Below are positions 6,119 through 10,442 of a DNA stretch of 10,442 nt, one piece after another. The stretch's first letter is position 1; each line of letters starts with the position of its first letter. The position numbers and the translations under genes were made by a program. The notes beneath the pieces were generated by a model. The model had not been told where the DNA came from, ran no database searches, and was given only the letters and a program-made list of their open reading frames with translations. The stretch is from Rhodospirillaceae bacterium (lineage in GTDB: Bacteria; Pseudomonadota; Alphaproteobacteria; UBA8366; GCA-2717185): positions 1 through 10,442 of the forward strand of contig JAPPPC010000665.1 of NCBI GenBank assembly GCA_028817685.1, read 5' to 3'.

Positions 6119-7777
6119 ATGACGAAAATCACTGGCGCGACTCTGATAGCAAGGAGTCTGAAACAACAAGGCATCGACCATCTGTTTGGTGTCGTCGGTT
6201 TCCCGGTTGGCCCGATTGCCGCTGCCGCGCAAGAGGAAGGCATCAATTATGTCGGCATGCGTAACGAGCAAGCCGCCTCCTATGCCGCGCAAGCCTATGG
6301 TTACATGACCGGCCGTCCCGGCGCCTGCATCACGGTGACGGGCCCCGGCGTCGTGCACGGCCTGGCCGGGCTGGCGAACGCGCAGCAGAACTGCTGGCCG
6401 ATGATCCTGATCGGCGGCGCATCGGAGACCTACCGCGGCGGCATGGGCGCCTTCCAGGAAGAGCGCCAAGTTCTGATCGCCACCCCGTTCTGTAAATTCG
6501 CGCATGAGATCGATACCGTCGAACGTATCCCCTACTATGTCGAGATGGCGACGCGGCATGCGACGTTCGGCCGTCCGGGCGCCTGCTACCTGGACATGCC
6601 GGACGATATTATCGGCGGCGAATGCGAACTCGACGATATCGTGCAAGTCCAGCGCGTGCCGGAACCGCCGCGCACGATCGCCCCGCAGGAAAATATCGAA
6701 GCGGCACTGGACCTGCTTGAGACCGCCGAGCGGCCGCTCGCCCTCGTCGGCAAGGGCATGGCCTGGGCACAGGCCGAAGACGAGGTCCGCGACTTCATTG
6801 ACCGCACGCAGATTCCGTTTGTGCGTTCTCCCATGGGTAAGGGCGTCATGCCCGACGAGCATCCGCTCGCAGCCTCCGCGGCCCGCACGCTGGCCCTGCA
6901 GCAGGCGGACGTCATCTTCCTGATGGGCGCCCGCTTCAACTGGATCTTCCATTTCGGCCTGCCGCCGCGCTTCGCGCCCGACGTCAAGGTCATCCAGCTC
7001 GATATCGCGCCTGAGGAGATCGGCCACAACAAGCCCGCCGAAGTGGCGCTTGTCGGCGACGGCAAGTCGATCATGACGCAGATGAACCAGGCCCTCGAAG
7101 GCCGGCAGTGGTTCTACCCGGCGGATACGCCGTGGCGCACGGCGATCAACGAGAAGACGGAATCGAACCGGAACACGCTACAGGCGCAGTTGAACGACGA
7201 CCAGGCACCGGCGAATTACTACCGGGCCTTGCGCGACATCGCTGCCTGGATGCCGGAAAACGCCATTCTCAGCGCCGAGGGCGCCGGCACGATGGATATC
7301 GGTCTTACGATGTTGCCGGTCTCCAACGCGCGGTCCTGCCTCAACGCAGGCACCTACGGCACGATGGGTGTCGGCCTCGGCCACGCCATCGCGGCCTGCG
7401 TCGTTCATCCGGACCGCCCGATCATCCACCTCTCCGGTGACTCGGCGATCGGCTTCTCCGGCATGGAGATGGAGACCTTGGCCCGGTACAACATGCCGGC
7501 CAAAATCGTCGTCCTCAACAATGGCGGTATCGGCCCGGGCATGCCGGAAATTCCGGAAGACCCGATGATGAACATGAAGCCGAACGCCCTGATCTATGGC
7601 GCGCGCTACGACAAGATGATGGAAGACTTCGGCGGCTATGGCGCCTTTGTCACGGACCCGAACGACATTCCGAAAGCGCTTGACGAGGCGATGGCGTTCG
7701 ACGGTCCGGCGTTGGTCAACATCGTCATCTCTCAAAGCTCGTCCCGGAAGCCGCAGCAATTCGCGTGGCATTCGTAA
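6119..7777 (+). CDS. 2-hydroxyacyl-CoA lyase / oxalyl-CoA decarboxylase family ThDP enzyme
   Basis: 552-residue thiamine-diphosphate enzyme. 2-hydroxyacyl-CoA lyases cleave 2-hydroxyacyl-CoA to formyl-CoA and an aldehyde; the related Oxc decarboxylates oxalyl-CoA. Visible: catalytic glutamate E50 in MRNEQAASYAAQAYGY; the ThDP/Mg motif from GDSA (440-443) to NNGG (467-470); the central domain with PMGKGVMPDEHP and FGLPPRFAPDVKVIQLDI. Several segments follow human HACL1 rather than Oxalobacter Oxc: GAFQEERQV (Oxc has GDYEEMDQ), FGLPPR, and the tail RKPQQFAW (HACL1 RKAQDFHW). The loop NNGGIG lacks the tyrosine that Oxc and HACL1 carry in NNGGIY or NNNGIY. Start: GGGAG (6105-6109) lies 9 bases before the ATG at 6119 but abuts the in-frame ATG at 6110, so 6119 is preferred; the alternative adds three residues. 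A CoA transferase follows, behind a terminator. Confidence 0.88.
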   Translation: MTKITGATLIARSLKQQGIDHLFGVVGFPVGPIAAAAQEEGINYVGMRNEQAASYAAQAYGYMTGRPGACITVTGPGVVHGLAGLANAQQNCWPMILIGGASETYRGGMGAFQEERQVLIATPFCKFAHEIDTVERIPYYVEMATRHATFGRPGACYLDMPDDIIGGECELDDIVQVQRVPEPPRTIAPQENIEAALDLLETAERPLALVGKGMAWAQAEDEVRDFIDRTQIPFVRSPMGKGVMPDEHPLAASAARTLALQQADVIFLMGARFNWIFHFGLPPRFAPDVKVIQLDIAPEEIGHNKPAEVALVGDGKSIMTQMNQALEGRQWFYPADTPWRTAINEKTESNRNTLQAQLNDDQAPANYYRALRDIAAWMPENAILSAEGAGTMDIGLTMLPVSNARSCLNAGTYGTMGVGLGHAIAACVVHPDRPIIHLSGDSAIGFSGMEMETLARYNMPAKIVVLNNGGIGPGMPEIPEDPMMNMKPNALIYGARYDKMMEDFGGYGAFVTDPNDIPKALDEAMAFDGPALVNIVISQSSSRKPQQFAWHS

Positions 7778-7837
7778 GACGGAAGACCGGGACAAGGCGC
7801 CGTTAATCGCAGCGCTTTCGTTCCAGCGAAGAGATCG

Positions 7838-7877
7838 CGGCGCGTGGGAGCATTTTCCTCCCACGCGCCGTTTCTTT
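7838..7877 (+). terminator. Intrinsic (rho-independent) terminator after the lyase
   Basis: A perfect 13-base-pair stem (7838-7850 with 7858-7870, arm CGGCGCGTGGGAG), a 7-base loop and then TTTCTTT. It starts 60 bases after the lyase stop and ends 72 bases before the CoA transferase start. The stem is GC-rich and the T run is interrupted by one C. It should end most lyase transcripts, so the transferase either has its own promoter or is expressed by partial read-through. On the minus strand the loop is followed by no T run, so it is directional. Confidence 0.85.
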
Positions 7878-7949
7878 GCCTGCCCCCTCCGGCTGTGCCA
7901 AGCTTGCCGCTGAGTCGAATCCGTTTCAGGCCAGCAAGGGGACACTGCC

Positions 7950-9203
7950 ATGCCGGACACCACCACAGCACCCGTCGCGAACATCGCCGATTTCAAATTC
8001 CTGGAAGACGTCAAGGTCGTCGACTTCACCCAGTTCGAAGCCGGCACCACCTGTACCGAGGCGCTCGCCTGGATGGGGGCCGACGTGGTCAAGGTCGAAA
8101 ACCCGAAATTGGGCGATCCCGGCCGCCGGTTGCGTCCCGGCCAGCCGGATGACGACCCCTATTACTTTCACGTCTTCAACGCCAACAAGAAGTCCATCGC
8201 CGTCAATCTGAAGTCGGAGCAGGGCCTGGCCCTGGTCAAGGACATGATCCGCGGCGCCGACGTCATGGTGGAGAACTTCGCCCCGGGCGCCATCGAGCGT
8301 CTCGGTCTCTCCTATGAGGTTGTGAAAGAGATAAACCCGGGCATCATCTACGCCCAGATCAAGGGTTTCGGCGAAGGCAGCCCCTATGAGAAGAACCTCG
8401 CTTTCGACATGATCGCCCAGGCCGCCGGCGGCACCTTCAGCGTGACCGGCGAGGCAGACGGTCCGCCGACCCGGCCGGGCATTTCCATCGGCGATACGGG
8501 AACCGGCATGGTGATGGCGTTCACGATCGTCAGCGCTCTCAACAAACGTAAGGAAACCGGCGAAGGGCATCATCTGCAGGTCGCCATGCAGGACGCGATC
8601 CTGCACTACATGCGCACCAACTTCGCAACAACTGGACGGACCGGCAAGCCGGCGGGACGCGCCGGCAGCAAGATCGCGGACACCCAGTCGGCGCCGAAAG
8701 GATTGTTCCCCTGCGCGCCCGGCGGCTCGAACGACTATGTCTACATCTCGACCAGCGCGGCGAACCCGGAACACTGGAACCGGTTGCTGAAGGTTGTTGG
8801 ACGCGAGGATCTGATCGGCGACGAACGTTACCTCACCCCGCGGGACAGGGTAGCGAACGAGGCCGAAGTGGACGAGATCGTCAGCAATTGGACCCGGACC
8901 CAGAGCAAGTTCGACGCGATGGAGAAAATCGGCCAGGAAGGCATCCCGGTCGGGCCGGTACTGGATACGATGGAACTCAACAACGATGTCACCTTCGAGC
9001 AACGAGGCATCATGCAGACCATGGTCCATCCGCAGCACGAACCCTTCAAGATGCCGACCTGGCCGGTGCGCGTGGACGGCAGGCCGACCCGGATCGAGCC
9101 TTCGCCCATGCTGGGGCAGCACACCGATGACGTCCTGCGCGATTGGTTGACGCTAGACGGCGAGACGGTTGCCGAGCTCAAGAAAGACGGCGCCGTAAAG
9201 TGA
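7950..9203 (+). CDS. Class III CoA transferase (CaiB/BaiF, formyl-CoA transferase-like)
   Basis: 417-residue family III CoA transferase, which moves CoA between carboxylic acids through an aspartyl-CoA thioester. By alignment from memory to Oxalobacter formyl-CoA transferase (Frc), the nucleophile is D182 in SIGDTGTGM. Other shared segments are FNANKKSIAVNLKS (76-89), ADVMVENFAPGAIERLG (103-119), VAMQDAILHYMR (211-222) and GIPVGPV (331-337). Two Frc active-site residues differ: Gln17 is replaced by glutamate (E30 in DFTQFEAG) and Trp48 by leucine (about L61), and the Frc glycine loop GGGGQP has no clear counterpart. A donor or acceptor other than formate/oxalate is therefore likely. GGGGA lies 7 bases before the ATG. 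It follows the lyase in the same direction, the classic frc/oxc-type pairing, but a terminator lies between them. No promoter could be placed in the 72 bases after that terminator. Confidence 0.92.
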   Translation: MPDTTTAPVANIADFKFLEDVKVVDFTQFEAGTTCTEALAWMGADVVKVENPKLGDPGRRLRPGQPDDDPYYFHVFNANKKSIAVNLKSEQGLALVKDMIRGADVMVENFAPGAIERLGLSYEVVKEINPGIIYAQIKGFGEGSPYEKNLAFDMIAQAAGGTFSVTGEADGPPTRPGISIGDTGTGMVMAFTIVSALNKRKETGEGHHLQVAMQDAILHYMRTNFATTGRTGKPAGRAGSKIADTQSAPKGLFPCAPGGSNDYVYISTSAANPEHWNRLLKVVGREDLIGDERYLTPRDRVANEAEVDEIVSNWTRTQSKFDAMEKIGQEGIPVGPVLDTMELNNDVTFEQRGIMQTMVHPQHEPFKMPTWPVRVDGRPTRIEPSPMLGQHTDDVLRDWLTLDGETVAELKKDGAVK

Positions 9204-9213
9204 CCGCGATGAA

Positions 9214-9230
9214 GACGCGCTAGGCGCGTC
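9214..9230. terminator. Short hairpin between convergent genes, possible weak terminator
   Basis: GACGCGC (9214-9220) and GCGCGTC (9224-9230) form a perfect 7-base-pair stem around a 3-base loop. It spans the end of the small minus-strand gene and lies 10 bases past the CoA transferase stop. No T run follows on either strand, so it may only help block read-through between the convergent genes, or be chance in GC-rich DNA. Confidence 0.25.
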
Positions 9231-9603
9231 CCAACATGCAGGCCGTTTCGCGGAGATTCTGGGCGACATCGGCCGGCGTGTAGGGGCGGCCCAGCTTGCG
9301 GAACTGATAGCCCATCCCGAAGCAATGTCGGAACTGCGCTTCGCTCAGACCGAGGATTCGGCTGCAACCATCCTGCGCGCTTTCCCATTCGGCGGCCCAG
9401 ACGGAATCCGTTTCTGCGCCCTGCGATTTCGGAAACAGCCCGATGACCTCGCCCCAGCCCCAAGCGCAGTGCGCGGTGCCGCAGGCGTGATGTACGGTGC
9501 GCAGGTCGAGCAAATCACCGTCGAGATCGTCCATGAATTCGGCCAGTTCGAGCAGCTTTTCCGCAGCTGTCTGCTCCGCTTCTATCGTTCCATCGCGTGG
9601 CAT
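9220..9603 (-). CDS. Uncharacterised small protein with CGTxHC motif
   Basis: 127-residue acidic protein of no known function. It begins with a helical, acidic stretch (LLELAEFMDDLDGDLLDL, 17-34), then HHACGTAHCAWGWGEVIGLF (38-57). The CGTxHCxxGW signature recurs, from memory, in small uncharacterised bacterial and phage proteins with CGTxxCxAGW, where the cysteines and histidine could bind metal. The C-terminal part (LGLSEAQFRHCF 84-95, YTPADVAQNL 108-117) also resembles that group. Further cysteines are at C80, C94 and C121. There is no signal peptide or membrane segment. The gene is real: AGGAGGT sits just ahead of the ATG at 9603, overlaps the stop codon of the upstream GMC oxidoreductase, and leaves 9 bases between the genes, so translation is probably coupled. 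It ends 16 bases from the convergent CoA transferase stop. Confidence 0.75.
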   Translation of the reverse strand: MPRDGTIEAEQTAAEKLLELAEFMDDLDGDLLDLRTVHHACGTAHCAWGWGEVIGLFPKSQGAETDSVWAAEWESAQDGCSRILGLSEAQFRHCFGMGYQFRKLGRPYTPADVAQNLRETACMLGRA

Positions 9604-9607
9604 CGTT

Positions 9608-9614
9608 ACCTCCT
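9608..9614 (-). promoter_or_regulatory. Ribosome binding site of the CGTxHC protein, overlapping the GMC stop
   Basis: AGGAGGT on the minus strand, a perfect Shine-Dalgarno sequence 4 bases before the ATG at 9603. Its first bases are part of the TAG stop (9615-9613) of the upstream oxidoreductase gene, which implies co-transcription and likely translational coupling. Confidence 0.8.
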
Positions 9615-10442
9615 AGAGATCCGGGACGATGATGGGTTCGAGCGCGGGCTTGCCCATTACCAGGTCCGCGCCCTTCTCGCCGATCATCATGGTCGCCGCG
9701 TTAAGGTTGGCTGACACCATCGCCGGCATGATCGACGCGTCGATCACACGCAGATTCTCCATGCCGCGTACGCGCAGCTGGTCGTCGACGACGGCAGTCG
9801 TGTCGGAATCCGGTCCCATACGACAGGTGCCCATGACGTGGAAGGTGGTATTGCCCACATGGCGTGCAGCGTCCAGCAATTCGTCGTCGCTGCGCAGATC
9901 GGCGTCCGGATACTCCCAGCCGTCGAAATAGGGCTTCATCGCTTCCGTCTCTCCCAACGCCCGCGACAGCTTCATCGCCTTGATCGTAACCTGCTGATCG
10001 GTCTCGTGAGTCAGGTAGTTCGGCTGGATCGTCGGTTTGTCGAAGGGGTCGGCTGTCTTTGCGCGGACATATCCCTTGCTCTCCGGACGATGTTGCCAGG
10101 TCGCGACAGTGAAACCCGGATAGTCGTTCAGCATGCCGTGGACATAGACGTTGTAGCTTGCCGGCGTAAAGATGAACTGCAGATCGTTGCTCTTCGAACC
10201 GGGGTCGGTGTGCCAGAAGCCGTAGACCATCGACGGGCTGAGGCTGAGGATGCTTTTACCCCCGACAAAGTATTTGGCAACTTCGCCCACGAGGTTAAGC
10301 CCACTCGATAATTCATTGATCGTTTTACTGTTTTTAATCTTACCACTGAAACGAGGGGCGTAATGGTCGCGCAGATTTTCCCCGACCCCCGGCAGATCGT
10401 GAACCAGCTCGATGCCAAGCGAGCGTAGCAGGTCTCCCGGAC
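9613..10442 (-). CDS. GMC-family FAD oxidoreductase (choline dehydrogenase-like), C-terminal half (partial)
   Basis: The frame is open to the right edge, so the gene is cut at its 5' end; about 275 C-terminal residues are visible out of the usual 530-550. GMC enzymes oxidise alcohols to aldehydes (choline, aliphatic or aryl alcohols) with FAD. Visible: PGDLLRSLGIELVHDLPGVG and ENLRDH at the edge (the family GVGENLxDH element), then HVMGTCRMG with the first catalytic histidine, VRGMENLRVIDASIMPAMVS, and NLNAATMMIGEKGADLV with the second active-site position as asparagine. A GTG at 10290 is internal, since typical GMC sequence continues upstream of it. The FAD-binding GxGxxG domain lies outside the window. 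The CGTxHC gene follows directly and is probably coupled. The substrate cannot be told; aldehyde supply to the neighbouring molybdenum hydroxylase is inference. Confidence 0.93.
   Translation of the reverse strand, partial: PGDLLRSLGIELVHDLPGVGENLRDHYAPRFSGKIKNSKTINELSSGLNLVGEVAKYFVGGKSILSLSPSMVYGFWHTDPGSKSNDLQFIFTPASYNVYVHGMLNDYPGFTVATWQHRPESKGYVRAKTADPFDKPTIQPNYLTHETDQQVTIKAMKLSRALGETEAMKPYFDGWEYPDADLRSDDELLDAARHVGNTTFHVMGTCRMGPDSDTTAVVDDQLRVRGMENLRVIDASIMPAMVSANLNAATMMIGEKGADLVMGKPALEPIIVPDL

Noticed and set aside
6089..7027. Minus-strand frame of 312 codons opposite the lyase
   Set aside because: Antisense shadow with low-complexity Arg/Asp/Ala composition and no domain.
7926..9122. Minus-strand frame of 398 codons opposite the CoA transferase
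   Set aside because: Long antisense frame produced by high-GC codon bias; the sense protein is clearly a class III CoA transferase, and the antisense product matches nothing I know.
10128..10418. Minus-strand 96-codon frame near the right edge
   Set aside because: Out of frame with the GMC oxidoreductase, whose own frame reads through to the window end with typical GMC sequence.

Overview
The window is GC-rich, densely coded bacterial DNA. Codon use and protein types suggest an alphaproteobacterium of Rhodospirillales type, but no rRNA or other marker gene is present, so this is inference. It reads as an accessory catabolic region (flavin, molybdenum, thiamine-diphosphate and CoA enzymes) with one housekeeping gene, coaE, inside it. 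No mobile element, CRISPR array, tRNA or rRNA was seen.

Layout. The left edge holds the first codons of a probable TPR protein (minus). Next comes a luciferase-like, probably F420-dependent oxidoreductase (minus), divergent from a two-gene plus-strand operon: an isocitrate lyase/PEP-mutase superfamily enzyme and a carboxymuconolactone decarboxylase-like protein. coaE (dephospho-CoA kinase) lies convergent to that operon. It is divergent from a 759-residue molybdopterin-binding subunit of the xanthine dehydrogenase/aldehyde oxidase family, whose FAD and iron-sulfur partner subunits are not in the window. After a roughly 400-base gap come a thiamine-diphosphate enzyme that reads as a 2-hydroxyacyl-CoA lyase rather than a classical oxalyl-CoA decarboxylase, a strong intrinsic terminator, and a class III (formyl-CoA transferase-like) CoA transferase. 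The right end carries, on the minus strand, a GMC oxidoreductase cut by the window edge and a small uncharacterised protein with a CGTxHC motif.

How the genes may work together (inference). The CoA transferase could load CoA onto a 2-hydroxy acid. The lyase could cleave the thioester to formyl-CoA and an aldehyde one carbon shorter. The molybdenum hydroxylase could oxidise aldehydes, and the GMC enzyme could make aldehydes from alcohols. This resembles an alpha-oxidation-type one-carbon-shortening module. It also resembles the oxalate frc/oxc pair, but residues in both key enzymes differ from the oxalate versions. The most interesting points are the lyase/transferase pair and its active-site differences, the orphan molybdenum subunit with a possible leaderless promoter, the terminator inside the lyase/transferase pair, and the small CGTxHC protein whose ribosome binding site overlaps the GMC stop codon.
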